Translations under genes and position numbers: made by a program | IMG/VR virus record: IMGVR_UViG_3300023220_000213 | Location: 1 to 48,634 of that record | Reading direction: 5' to 3' (one strand) | DNA: 48,634 nt | Source: a virus | In this document: piece after piece, positions 22,107 to 29,737 of the stretch | How the letters are laid out: each line of letters begins with the position of its first letter | How positions within the stretch are numbered: position 1 is the stretch's first letter | Notes under the pieces: model-generated | Databases searched by the model: none | What the model was told of the DNA's origin: nothing | What the model saw: the letters and a program-made list of their open reading frames with translations, nothing else

Positions 22107-22376
22107 ATGAGCAACGTAATAAAAGCTGATTTTGGCAATGACGACAGCAACAACGGTTATTTAGTTGAGGACTTAAAAGGCGATAAGAAAGCTATACCTG
22201 GCGTTTATTGTGGCAACGTATCAGCCATGAAGCTCAATGATGATGAGGTGGTTGTTGGGACTAAAACAATTGACGGAATAGATAACCCAACATTAACAAC
22301 AATAAAAGAAATGAACGAATTCTGCCTGATGTGGTTATTGATATTTGACCAAAGCGTAATCAAAGAAGATTTGTAG
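22107..22376 (+). CDS. Unknown small protein, 89 aa
   Basis: MSNVIKADFGNDDSNNGYLV start, a beta-rich acidic middle and a hydrophobic end (EFCLMWLLIFDQSVI). AAAGAGGAATAACA Shine-Dalgarno. A GGCTC/GAGCC hairpin lies in the gap before it. Function unknown. Confidence 0.55.
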   Translation: MSNVIKADFGNDDSNNGYLVEDLKGDKKAIPGVYCGNVSAMKLNDDEVVVGTKTIDGIDNPTLTTIKEMNEFCLMWLLIFDQSVIKEDL

Positions 22377-22441
22377 CTGGTCGGATATGTCCAACCCCAA
22401 ATAAATGCAGTAGTGCAATACCAAATAAAGAGGAATAACTA

Positions 22442-23590
22442 ATGACATTTACATTAGAGAATACGAAAAGAGCAACTCAAGTTGCGATGTGTTTAGCTGG
22501 CTCTACTGGGCATCAGTTCTATAAAAATATAGCGGATCCAAGTTTTGAGCTTCTATCAGAGTTAACTAGTTTATCATGGGAGGTAATCTATAATTCCCCA
22601 TCTTATGAATTGATCGAGCTATCCCGCCCACACAACGAGACCCGCGAATACTGGACAACTAACGGCGTAACACAATACGCACAGCCACAAGGAAATGAAA
22701 TGGACATTAAAAAGTTAATACCAATCGATTTTAGCCGAAATATTACGCCGTTTGTGGTTGGTGATGTTTACTGGAACAACTTTTTAGAATTTGAGTTGAC
22801 AATGGATCAGCAGGAAGCCGACGAATTTAATAACGCCGACCCTGGGAGCGAATTTAATACTTACTTTATCGTATCATTCGCAGGCCGCCCAAACACCGGT
22901 AAGCAGCCAGTGGGTGATGATGTGATTGTTGATATCTTATTTGAGGATACCGACACTCATACCTTGACTTCTAATAATGTGAATTGGTTCATTAGGGGGG
23001 TTCTAGATGAATGCGGATTCCTAATTAAATCATGGAAACCCAACCTCGCCGCCATGCTAAAACAATACCAAGCAGAGCAACTAGCAGAGGAAGCTAAACG
23101 AATGGATAACATCACAATGAACGGTAACGACGGTGAGCATTATGAACAAGACCATCACATAGCATTGCAAGTCGAAGCGTTGGGCGACGCACTTGAGCCA
23201 TCACAAGATCTTATTGACCTACTGCATAAAGACGTTGGCTTTAGTGGGCTGGATGAGTTAATTAGGCCTGACGACAAGAAAGATCATTATCGCTCATGGG
23301 ACGGTAAGGAGAATCTTGATATTGGCATGGCTTACACCGCCGGCGGCGGAATCGATTGTATGTTTATTGGTATTCATGCTGGGATTGTCATCGGAAGACC
23401 GATAGACATGTCGTGCCATAATAGACTGTACCTGTCGACTAGTGATAAATCATTTTGCAAGCCAATCCAGACAGTCGAAGACAAACTGCGTGATGCCATA
23501 ATGGAAGCTCTTAGCTGCACCTCGATTAGTCTTGACGTTGATAACCTACTGGCTAGCGACAAATTCACAATCACATTAAACAGTGAGTAA
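22442..23590 (+). CDS. Multidomain accessory protein of unknown function, 382 aa
   Basis: The N-terminal ~110 residues, an acidic middle (FELTMDQQEADEFNNADPGSE), and a C-terminal part with hydrophobic GIDCMFIGIHAGIVIGRPID look like separate small domains joined together. The ribosome site (AAAGAGGAATAACTA) matches its neighbours. Codon 80s onward read as an independent domain start (MDIKKLIPIDFSRNI), so a fusion of smaller accessory genes is possible. No catalytic motif recognised. Confidence 0.55.
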   Translation: MTFTLENTKRATQVAMCLAGSTGHQFYKNIADPSFELLSELTSLSWEVIYNSPSYELIELSRPHNETREYWTTNGVTQYAQPQGNEMDIKKLIPIDFSRNITPFVVGDVYWNNFLEFELTMDQQEADEFNNADPGSEFNTYFIVSFAGRPNTGKQPVGDDVIVDILFEDTDTHTLTSNNVNWFIRGVLDECGFLIKSWKPNLAAMLKQYQAEQLAEEAKRMDNITMNGNDGEHYEQDHHIALQVEALGDALEPSQDLIDLLHKDVGFSGLDELIRPDDKKDHYRSWDGKENLDIGMAYTAGGGIDCMFIGIHAGIVIGRPIDMSCHNRLYLSTSDKSFCKPIQTVEDKLRDAIMEALSCTSISLDVDNLLASDKFTITLNSE

Positions 23591-23596
23591 CTGTAC

Positions 23597-23649
23597 CAAA
23601 ATCGTGTTTGCTTAACGAAAAGAGGCAAACGCGTCATCTGTGTTACAAT
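23597..23649 (+). promoter_or_regulatory. Hairpin and extended -10 promoter before 23671 gene
   Basis: A long hairpin (CGTGTTTGC pairing with GCAAACGCG, one wobble, loop of 13; about 23602-23633) is followed by TGTTACAAT (-10 TACAAT at 23644-23649). The hairpin lacks a T-tract and may be a weak terminator or processing site for the upstream genes. Confidence 0.45.
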
Positions 23650-23670
23650 AATGATTTACCGGAGAAAGCC

Positions 23671-23916
23671 ATGCCAATAGCTAACATGTACACACCCGAA
23701 ATGGCAGGAAGTGGTCAGCATGGAGCTTGTGTTAAATGTAAAAAAGAGCCAACCAAGGAAGGGCATGACGGTTGCATTGGTACACTGCCAGGTAAAGATG
23801 TAATGAATGCTTGTTGTGGCCACGGCTCAGATAGCCTGGCTTATGTTCAGCGTTGGACTAGGCGTAAATTAATGGGACAAGAAGCAATTGATTATATAAA
23901 CAAAAACAAACCTTAA
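23671..23916 (+). CDS. Cys-rich zinc-binding protein, 81 aa
   Basis: ACVKCKKEPTKEGHDGCIGT and NACCGHGSD supply about five Cys and two His ligands. GGAG precedes the ATG at 23671; a longer reading from 23608 would run through the promoter. Similar small Cys/His proteins occur just before terminase genes in other phages. Function unknown. Confidence 0.6.
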   Translation: MPIANMYTPEMAGSGQHGACVKCKKEPTKEGHDGCIGTLPGKDVMNACCGHGSDSLAYVQRWTRRKLMGQEAIDYINKNKP

Positions 23917-23934
23917 TTAACGGGAGTAATCACA

Positions 23935-24036
23935 ATGCCAAAACACACAAAATCAGAACGAGTAAAAAACATAGCAAATAAACGAAGAGCAGAAGCCAGG
24001 AAGGTTGCAAGAAAGCCCCGCAGTAAAAGAAAGTAA
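23935..24036 (+). CDS. Highly basic miniprotein, 33 aa
   Basis: MPKHTKSERVKNIANKRRAE followed by RKVARKPRSKRK: nearly half the residues are K or R. GGGAG lies at proper spacing before the ATG. Likely binds nucleic acid; similar miniproteins accompany phage packaging genes. The AT/GC-rich stretch to 24097 contains a weak hairpin with TTTTT. Confidence 0.5.
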   Translation: MPKHTKSERVKNIANKRRAEARKVARKPRSKRK

Positions 24037-24097
24037 CCTGTCACTATATCCAAATTCAATTGGCCGTTTGACCGCGGCTTTTTGCTATCTATCATGA

Positions 24098-24108
24098 TGT
24101 GATATAAT
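24098..24108 (+). promoter_or_regulatory. Late promoter before the terminase genes
   Basis: TGTGATATAAT: perfect TATAAT (24103-24108) with extended TG. Followed by GGGCCATTA, closely resembling GGGGCATTA after the promoter at 28498. A CCCC/GGGG mini-hairpin lies in the leader. Confidence 0.65.
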
Positions 24109-24151
24109 GGGCCATTACCCCAGTGGGGCAGGCAATAAATGTGAGTCACAT

Positions 24152-24631
24152 ATGTCAAAGCAAGATAGTAAACCAAAGAAGTCAACAAAGAAAAATGGGA
24201 GGCCAACAAAATATCAAAAGCAATATGATGAGCAAGCTAGAAAATTATGCCTGATGGGTCACACAGACGCGCAATTAGCGGATTTCTTCGGTGTAGTTGA
24301 GTCGTCTATCAATAAGTGGAAACTAGACCACCCAAGCTTTTCAGAGTCCTTAAAGGCCGGAAAGGTAATGGCAGACGCCAATGTAACGGCGAGCTTATAC
24401 GAAAGAGCTGTTGGTTATAGTCATACAGAAACTAAAGTATTCAACAATCAAGGTGAGATACTAACTCACGATGTAAAGAAGATTTACCCACCAGACCCGA
24501 TATCAATCAAGTACTGGCTCAATAATAGGCAGCCTGGAATATGGCGAGAAAAGGTTGAGCAATCAAATGGCGACGATACACCTATTAGCAAGATTCAAAT
24601 AGAGGTGATTAGTGCGAACTGTAACGATTAG
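24152..24631 (+). CDS. terS: Terminase small subunit, 159 aa
   Basis: Recognises phage DNA for packaging. After a basic head (KPKKSTKKNGRPTKYQKQYD) come the helix-turn-helix LCLMGHTDAQLADFFGVVESSINKWKLDHPSF and the segment ASLYERAVGYSHTETKVF, then PPDPISIKYWLNNRQPGIWREK, all hallmarks of one widespread TerS family. The ATG at 24152 is taken; a longer frame would start before the promoter's transcription start. It overlaps terL by 20 nt. Confidence 0.85.
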   Translation: MSKQDSKPKKSTKKNGRPTKYQKQYDEQARKLCLMGHTDAQLADFFGVVESSINKWKLDHPSFSESLKAGKVMADANVTASLYERAVGYSHTETKVFNNQGEILTHDVKKIYPPDPISIKYWLNNRQPGIWREKVEQSNGDDTPISKIQIEVISANCND

Positions 24632-25901
24632 ACCAACACAGCCTCAAGCTGATTTCTATGCGCTAACTTGCAAGCATCCCGCGTTTGTGGCTGGCTTCGG
24701 CACTGGCAAATCAGAAACTATGGCTAACCAAGCATTCATGGATGCCAGTCATTCGTCTAATGCGCTAATAGGGCTTTATGAACCAACCTATGACCTTGTG
24801 CGCCTTATAATGGCCCCAAGGATGGAGGAAAAACTCCAAGAGTACGGAGTGCGTTACAAATACAATAAAACAGAAAATATAATATACACGTCAAACGGTA
24901 GTATTGGCGATTTTATACTTAGAACGTTAGACAACCCAGCCAGGATAATCGGCTATGAGACATATCGCGCCCATGTTGATGAAATAGACACGCTCAAAGA
25001 AGATAAAGCGGTCGAGGCATGGATTAAAATCATGGCAAGGAATCGCCAAACGCCAAAGGGAATCGATAAGCCATTCAACCGGGTGAGCGCATATTCAACA
25101 CCTGAAGGGTTTAAATTCGTATACAAATACTGGAAGAAAGATCCAAGACCAGGATATGAAATGATTCAAGCCTCAACGATGTCTAATCCATTTCTTCCTG
25201 ATGATTACGTGGATACATTGAGAAGCACATACCCGGCACAATTAATTGAAGCTTATATCAATGGTGAGTTCACCAACTTAACCGCTGGCACTGTATACCA
25301 CGAATTTGACAGAGACCTAAATAAGTCGGATGAGCTAATGCAAGATGGTGAGCATTTATATATCGGCATGGATTTCAACGTTGGTAAGATGTCAGCAGTC
25401 ATTCACGTTAAGCGCGGTGATGATGCTCATGCAGTCGATGAAATAATGGGCGCTTACGACACATCAAACATGATACAGCTCATCAAGGATAAGTACTGGA
25501 CGTATAGCAACGGCAAATACAACAAGACGCGGAACCTATACATCTACCCGGACGCCAGCGGTGATAGCAGAAAGACGGTAGACGCCAGCACGACGGATAT
25601 TGACTTGCTTGAACAGGCTGGATTCTTCGTGATAGTCGACGGCTCCAACCCAAGAGTTAAAGACCGCATCAACTCAGTGAATGCCATGTTTAAAAACGCG
25701 AAGGGAGAACGCAGATACTTTGTTAATCCGAATATGTGCAGATTGACAGTTGAGGCATTTGAGCAGCAGGCATATAACGCTAATGGTGAGCCTGATAAAA
25801 CAAAAGACACCGACCACCCAATTGACGCGGCCGGTTACTTTATTGTGCATGATTATCCGATTGTTAAACCATCAATGCCGCCTAGGATTAGGCATTATTA
25901 G
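24612..25901 (+). CDS. terL: Terminase large subunit, 429 aa
   Basis: ATP-driven packaging motor and nuclease. ATPase: Walker A GFGTGKSE (28-35) and Walker B AHVDEID (120-126), with coupling motif SAYSTPEGF (159-167). RNase-H-like nuclease: D254 in IGMDFNVG, D314 in IYPDASG and DHPIDAAGYF (401-410) with the last acidic site. GTG start with AGAGGTGATTA before it, inside the end of terS. The family type fits headful (pac) packaging, which agrees with the circular contig. Confidence 0.93.
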   Translation: MRTVTIRPTQPQADFYALTCKHPAFVAGFGTGKSETMANQAFMDASHSSNALIGLYEPTYDLVRLIMAPRMEEKLQEYGVRYKYNKTENIIYTSNGSIGDFILRTLDNPARIIGYETYRAHVDEIDTLKEDKAVEAWIKIMARNRQTPKGIDKPFNRVSAYSTPEGFKFVYKYWKKDPRPGYEMIQASTMSNPFLPDDYVDTLRSTYPAQLIEAYINGEFTNLTAGTVYHEFDRDLNKSDELMQDGEHLYIGMDFNVGKMSAVIHVKRGDDAHAVDEIMGAYDTSNMIQLIKDKYWTYSNGKYNKTRNLYIYPDASGDSRKTVDASTTDIDLLEQAGFFVIVDGSNPRVKDRINSVNAMFKNAKGERRYFVNPNMCRLTVEAFEQQAYNANGEPDKTKDTDHPIDAAGYFIVHDYPIVKPSMPPRIRHY

Positions 25902-26149
25902 TACACATTGAGAGTTGCCGCTATGGACGCTGCACCTCTCATCTTGTCAAACTCATCTAGCCCGTGCTGGTAATCATCAAAAGAATCAATATGCTCAAAC
26001 TCATCAACCTCTGGATCATTTAATTTTACAACTTCCCACCCTAAGTTATCAAACCTATTATCCCTGTAAAACCACTTTGCCCACTCAATTTTATATGCGT
26101 CATATTTCTTTAAAAGCTGTTCTTTAGTAACATAATTATCGTTGATCAT
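25898..26149 (-). CDS. Unknown acidic protein, 83 aa, leftward
   Basis: Aromatic/acidic sequence (YDAYKIEWAKWFYRDNRFD, DEFEHIDSFDDYQHGLDEFD) on the strand opposite to the packaging genes. GGAG lies before the ATG, and its stop overlaps the end of terL by 4 nt. Second gene of a leftward accessory unit from the promoter near 26395-26423. Function unknown. Confidence 0.6.
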   Translation of the reverse strand: MINDNYVTKEQLLKKYDAYKIEWAKWFYRDNRFDNLGWEVVKLNDPEVDEFEHIDSFDDYQHGLDEFDKMRGAASIAATLNVY

Positions 26150-26160
26150 TCTCTCACTCC

Positions 26161-26322
26161 TTAGCCTGTTATGGTGGACACAACCTCGTCATCGATGGTT
26201 ATCATAGCGAAATATAGTTCAGAGTTGCCAAATTCCGTCATCTCTCTGTCGCTGTCGTATGTGAACCCCCGAGACATCATATCGTAAACTCTGTGCATGT
26301 GTACCATTACTGATGTTTTCAT
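26161..26322 (-). CDS. Small protein, 53 aa, leftward
   Basis: MKTSVMVHMHRVYDMMSRGF followed by TYDSDREMTEFGNSELYFAMITIDDEVVSTITG. AAGGA precedes the double ATG; the second (26322) has better spacing. Its stop and ribosome-site region repeats in the upstream spacer (TCCTTAGCCTGTTA at 26158 and 26330). Function unknown. Confidence 0.55.
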   Translation of the reverse strand: MKTSVMVHMHRVYDMMSRGFTYDSDREMTEFGNSELYFAMITIDDEVVSTITG

Positions 26323-26394
26323 CATCTCGTCCTTAGCCTGTTAGGGCTGGTTGTTATGATTTTTTGACTAGGAAGGCTCCCCAGCGAGATTAAA

Positions 26395-26456
26395 ACAATA
26401 TCATGACAATTCAAAATTGACAATCCTTTTTATGAATGTTATATTTAAATTGTCAT
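26395..26456. promoter_or_regulatory. Interlocked divergent promoters with 9-bp inverted repeats
   Basis: Rightward: TTGACA (26417-26422), 17 nt, TATATT (26440-26445) with an extended TG, a strong sigma70 promoter for the second rha. Leftward: TTGTCA (26418-26423 on minus), 17 nt, TATTGT (26395-26400). ATGACAATT (26403-26411) and AATTGTCAT (26448-26456) form perfect 9-bp arms around the rightward promoter and suggest an operator or DNA-loop site. Confidence 0.65.
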
Positions 26457-26475
26457 ATAGCGATAGGAACAAAAA

Positions 26476-27162
26476 ATGAAAGATTTAGTTAAATTTGTTG
26501 GCGGTGAGATAATTGCATCATCAAAGGATGTTGCGGAGAAATTCGGGAAAGTTCACAGAAATGTTTTAATCGACATTAAGCGATTGGAATGCAGCGATGA
26601 ATTTAGAGAGCACAATTTCCTGCTGTCCTCATACACTTCAAGTCAGAACAAAACTCTTCCATGCTATGAAATAACAAGAGACGGATTCGCATTCTTATGT
26701 ATGGGTTTTACTGGCAAGAAAGCTGCTCAATGGAAAGAAAAATATATTTCAGCGTTTAATGCAATGGAAAAGGCGCTATTAAGCGCTAACGAAAACTCAC
26801 ATGACAACCAATGGCTGAAAGTAAGATCACAATCAAAAGCGATGAGACTGCAACAAACAGATGTGATCAAAGAATTTGTAGAATATGCAACCAACCAAGG
26901 CAGTAAATCAGCTAAGTTCTATTACAAACACTACACCAATGCAACATACAAGGCTCTGGGGCTTATACAGCACAAGAGACCTAAGCTTAAAGATACGTTA
27001 GACATGATGGAGCTATCGCAGTTAATGGTTGCTGAAAATGTTGCCAAGCAATCCATCAGAAAACACATGAATAATGGCGAGCATTACAAATCAGTATTTT
27101 TGTTAGTTAAGCAAGATTTAATCGCATTTGGCGATTCATTAATGCTGGAGAATAAACAATGA
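26476..27162 (+). CDS. rha: Second Rha-family regulatory protein, 228 aa
   Basis: Rha N-terminal domain (ASSKDVAEKFGKVHRNVLIDI, then EITRDGFAFLCMGFTGKKAAQWKEKYISAFNAME). From about residue 105 (ENSHDNQWLKVRSQSK) the sequence is nearly the same as the rha at 3575. The N-terminal halves share only the family pattern, so the two genes are a mosaic pair. Controlled by the strong promoter and inverted repeats just upstream; it may autoregulate. Sits between terminase and head genes as a moron-like insert. Confidence 0.85.
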   Translation: MKDLVKFVGGEIIASSKDVAEKFGKVHRNVLIDIKRLECSDEFREHNFLLSSYTSSQNKTLPCYEITRDGFAFLCMGFTGKKAAQWKEKYISAFNAMEKALLSANENSHDNQWLKVRSQSKAMRLQQTDVIKEFVEYATNQGSKSAKFYYKHYTNATYKALGLIQHKRPKLKDTLDMMELSQLMVAENVAKQSIRKHMNNGEHYKSVFLLVKQDLIAFGDSLMLENKQ

Positions 27163-27347
27163 ATATAACATTCGAATCAATATCAGACATTTCCTGCACA
27201 ATGATTAATGACAAACCCGATCTTAATATAGGCGAGTCAATAGGCGATCATAGCTGGGGCGTTAAGCCAACATACGGTATGACTGCTGATAGTATGGGTT
27301 TCGCTGGTTTTGTTATGACAATTATTTTAGGGGCAAGCAATGACTGA
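27159..27347 (+). CDS. Unknown small protein, 62 aa
   Basis: ATGA overlap with the Rha gene. Polar start (MNITFESISDISCTMINDKPD) and a hydrophobic end (MGFAGFVMTIILGAS) that might touch membrane. Function unknown. Confidence 0.5.
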   Translation: MNITFESISDISCTMINDKPDLNIGESIGDHSWGVKPTYGMTADSMGFAGFVMTIILGASND

Positions 27348-27423
27348 CTTACCACGCGAACTCCAAGAGCAATTCGATAAAATATTTGGGAAAAAGAAAT
27401 GGCAGAAAAGGAAATTAAAATAA
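27340..27423 (+). CDS. Basic miniprotein, 27 aa
   Basis: MTDLPRELQEQFDKIFGKKK followed by WQKRKLK. Overlaps both neighbours (8 and 25 nt). The sequence pattern (acidic helix then Lys tail) looks real, but nothing else supports it. Confidence 0.35.
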   Translation: MTDLPRELQEQFDKIFGKKKWQKRKLK

Positions 27424-27602
27424 TAACGGCGATTGTATTGGCTAAAATTGAGTTGCAAGCAATTAAGAACCCACGCGGGATAGCGACCTTAGCAATATCA
27501 GTATCAACGGCGGCGCAGTATATGGAACAAATTAAGGCTATGAAGCAGAATGGCGCTACGTTTACCGATATATTGACAATGCTTACAGGGGAAAAGAAAT
27601 GA
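27399..27602 (+). CDS. Unknown small helical protein, 67 aa
   Basis: Predicted helical: AEKEIKIITAIVLAKIELQA, TLAISVSTAAQYMEQIKAM, FTDILTMLTGEKK. Overlaps the next gene by 4 nt. Part of the accessory cassette from the rha promoter. Function unknown. Confidence 0.5.
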   Translation: MAEKEIKIITAIVLAKIELQAIKNPRGIATLAISVSTAAQYMEQIKAMKQNGATFTDILTMLTGEKK

Positions 27603-28495
27603 GCAACGTTAAACCGAAGATGGGTCAAGTTTGGGAAAATAACGGTAACGAGTACACAGCCAAGCAAGCTCTCGATGGCTTTGTGAATATGTGGGCCCCT
27701 CAAATTTCTGCCAAGTTAGGGATAAAAATAGACGATGGGTTTTATTCTGTTTTTAAATTCATTCCGCAAAACGATTTAGAGTGGCTGGCTGTTAATGAGC
27801 CCGTTTGGAAGGCTGACCATTTTGTAGTTATCAGGAAAGATAGCGACTGGGGTACGATGTATCACAGGGCTTTAAATAGCTCGCTCGAATGGTACATCCG
27901 TCAACAATGGCAAGACAAACGATATGAGCTGGGACTTGATACTGAGCCTAAGAGTAAAACTTATACTGGCGACGCGCTATATCCACTGAAGCATTACAGC
28001 TTCCCATGCGTATTAACACCGATTAAAAAGGAAACGAAAATGATTGATTTAAGTAATGCGAAAGTTGGTGATAAGTTTGTTGCTCGTAACGATACTATAG
28101 TTTCATTTTTAGCCCGAACTAAAATGAATTCCATCTGTGAGTCAAATACAGGTCGAGCAATAGTGTACCACCACAATGGCCAGCTTGACGAATCAGTTGG
28201 GGCCGGGATAAATAACTATGGTTGGGATATTAAATCAAAACACGAGCCCCGCCACTGGCTAAAAGACTTGCCGGATGCTGATTTGTTTAGTGATGATGTT
28301 AATTGGATTGCTTTCGATAATAATCAGTCATGGTGGGCATATCCTAGCGAACCGGAGTTATTAATACGAGACTTTGAAGGTAAAGGTCAACAGCAAATCA
28401 AAGCTATCAAAATGCCCACCCTAAGCGGCGACGATTGGAAGCTAAGTAAGATTAGTATTGCTGACCTTAAGGCTTGGCAGGGGGCCAATAAATAA
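27599..28495 (+). CDS. Accessory protein with N-terminal domain shared with 6374-6781, 298 aa
   Basis: The first ~125 residues match the early protein at 6374: MGQVWENNG, FIPQNDLEWLAVN and RQQWQDKRYELGLDTEP in the same order. The remaining ~170 residues have a DLSNAKVGDKFVARNDTIV beta start, and read like a second phage small-domain protein (GDKF...). Fusion of two modules is likely; an internal ATG with AAGGAAACGAAA before it (28040, MIDLSNAKVGDKF) could yield the second part alone. Function unknown. Confidence 0.6.
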   Translation: MSNVKPKMGQVWENNGNEYTAKQALDGFVNMWAPQISAKLGIKIDDGFYSVFKFIPQNDLEWLAVNEPVWKADHFVVIRKDSDWGTMYHRALNSSLEWYIRQQWQDKRYELGLDTEPKSKTYTGDALYPLKHYSFPCVLTPIKKETKMIDLSNAKVGDKFVARNDTIVSFLARTKMNSICESNTGRAIVYHHNGQLDESVGAGINNYGWDIKSKHEPRHWLKDLPDADLFSDDVNWIAFDNNQSWWAYPSEPELLIRDFEGKGQQQIKAIKMPTLSGDDWKLSKISIADLKAWQGANK

Positions 28496-28497
28496 AA

Positions 28498-28508
28498 TGT
28501 GATACAAT
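28498..28508 (+). promoter_or_regulatory. Late promoter before MuF-like gene
   Basis: TGTGATACAAT (-10 TACAAT at 28503-28508), extended -10 type, followed by GGGGCATTA as at the terminase promoter. Both leaders also contain GTGAGTCA just before the start codon. Confidence 0.6.
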
Positions 28509-28536
28509 GGGGCATTAACTAACCGTGAGTCATTTA

Positions 28537-29694
28537 ATGTCCCATACCGATGATACCATTGCCGATTCAATCCTAAGGCGTGAATTTTTCTTACAAAGAT
28601 TCGCGTCTTTCCTCGTTAATAAAGAAGTAGACGGCACAATACAGACTTTCTCTCGTAAGCTGCCATCATTGCTTAATGAGTTTGGAGATGCTCAAGACCT
28701 TAACCTTACTGAGCGAAGGGCGGTAACTAAAGCCGTCACCGTAGAGATGGCGGGACTATGGACTAACATGTGGTCAAACATCACTGAGCAGCTTGGTGAA
28801 ATGGCTATCATGGACGCTGCGCACGTTGCTGGAGTTTATGACCACCTATTGGGCGTATCTCTAACATTGCCATCTGATTCAATCCTGCTTGGCCACGTCG
28901 CCAACTCTGTCATGGTGCTTACATCTGGGCAAACAACAACAGCTGGAGTGTGGGCTAAGTTCTTACGTGATAATACGGACGCAGCGACCAAGGCAGTTAA
29001 TGGCGCGATCTTCAGTGGATATACATCAGATTTAACCAACCAGCAAATAGCTCAAAGCATTCGTGGCACGTTTAATCGATCAACTAAGCTTTACCAGGGC
29101 GGCATATTACAAGGCCGAGTTAGAGCGCAGGCCGACGCATTAGTTAGGACTGGAGTGTCGCATTTCTCTAATTCAGCAAGAGATAGGACTTACGCGGCAA
29201 ACAAAGATATCATCCAGTCTAGGATACTAATAGCCACCTTAGACAATCGCACTACGTTTATTTGCATGAGCCGTAATTTGCGAGAGTGGGAAATTGACGA
29301 TCCAAATTACCCACGATTGCCGTTCCATTTCAATGAGCGATCAGTTTATATTGTGCGCATAACTGGCACCGACCCACTAGAAGGGTTAAAGCCTAGCGTT
29401 GGTGGGCAGAGAGGCACGGATAAATCAGACTTTAATCGCAAGTTTAGAGGGCGAAAGGACACGGATATTTATAATGTCGAGCAAGTCGCTGCTGACACCT
29501 CAACTGATGCATTCTTGAGGCGGCAACCAAAATCATTTATTCAAAGCACTCTCGGTAACGATCGAGCGGATCTGTTTTTAAAAGGCGGCTTTGATGTTAA
29601 AAGATTCACCGATGCCACTGGCCGCACTTTAACGCTAAAACAGCTACGAGCTATCGACGCCAAAGCATTTAAACGTGCCGGACTTACTGACTAG
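28537..29694 (+). CDS. MuF/SPP1-gp7-like minor head protein, 385 aa
   Basis: Head morphogenesis protein thought to sit inside the capsid near the portal and help entry of DNA or early infection. The family signature is in the centre: RVRAQADALVRTGVSHFSNSARD, then ILIATLDNRTTFICMSRNLREW and YPRLPFHFNERSVYIVR. It lies directly upstream of the portal, the reverse of the common portal-MuF order. ATG at 28537 chosen; a GTG 12 nt earlier is part of the GTGAGTCA element. Confidence 0.75.
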   Translation: MSHTDDTIADSILRREFFLQRFASFLVNKEVDGTIQTFSRKLPSLLNEFGDAQDLNLTERRAVTKAVTVEMAGLWTNMWSNITEQLGEMAIMDAAHVAGVYDHLLGVSLTLPSDSILLGHVANSVMVLTSGQTTTAGVWAKFLRDNTDAATKAVNGAIFSGYTSDLTNQQIAQSIRGTFNRSTKLYQGGILQGRVRAQADALVRTGVSHFSNSARDRTYAANKDIIQSRILIATLDNRTTFICMSRNLREWEIDDPNYPRLPFHFNERSVYIVRITGTDPLEGLKPSVGGQRGTDKSDFNRKFRGRKDTDIYNVEQVAADTSTDAFLRRQPKSFIQSTLGNDRADLFLKGGFDVKRFTDATGRTLTLKQLRAIDAKAFKRAGLTD

Positions 29695-29700
29695 CCATAC

Positions 29701-29712
29701 TGTGATACAATT
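29701..29712 (+). promoter_or_regulatory. Late promoter before portal gene
   Basis: TGTGATACAATT (-10 TACAAT at 29706-29711), followed by AACC. It falls in the 43-nt gap between the MuF-like and portal genes. Confidence 0.6.
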
Positions 29713-29737
29713 AACCAAAATTTAATGAGATTAGCCA

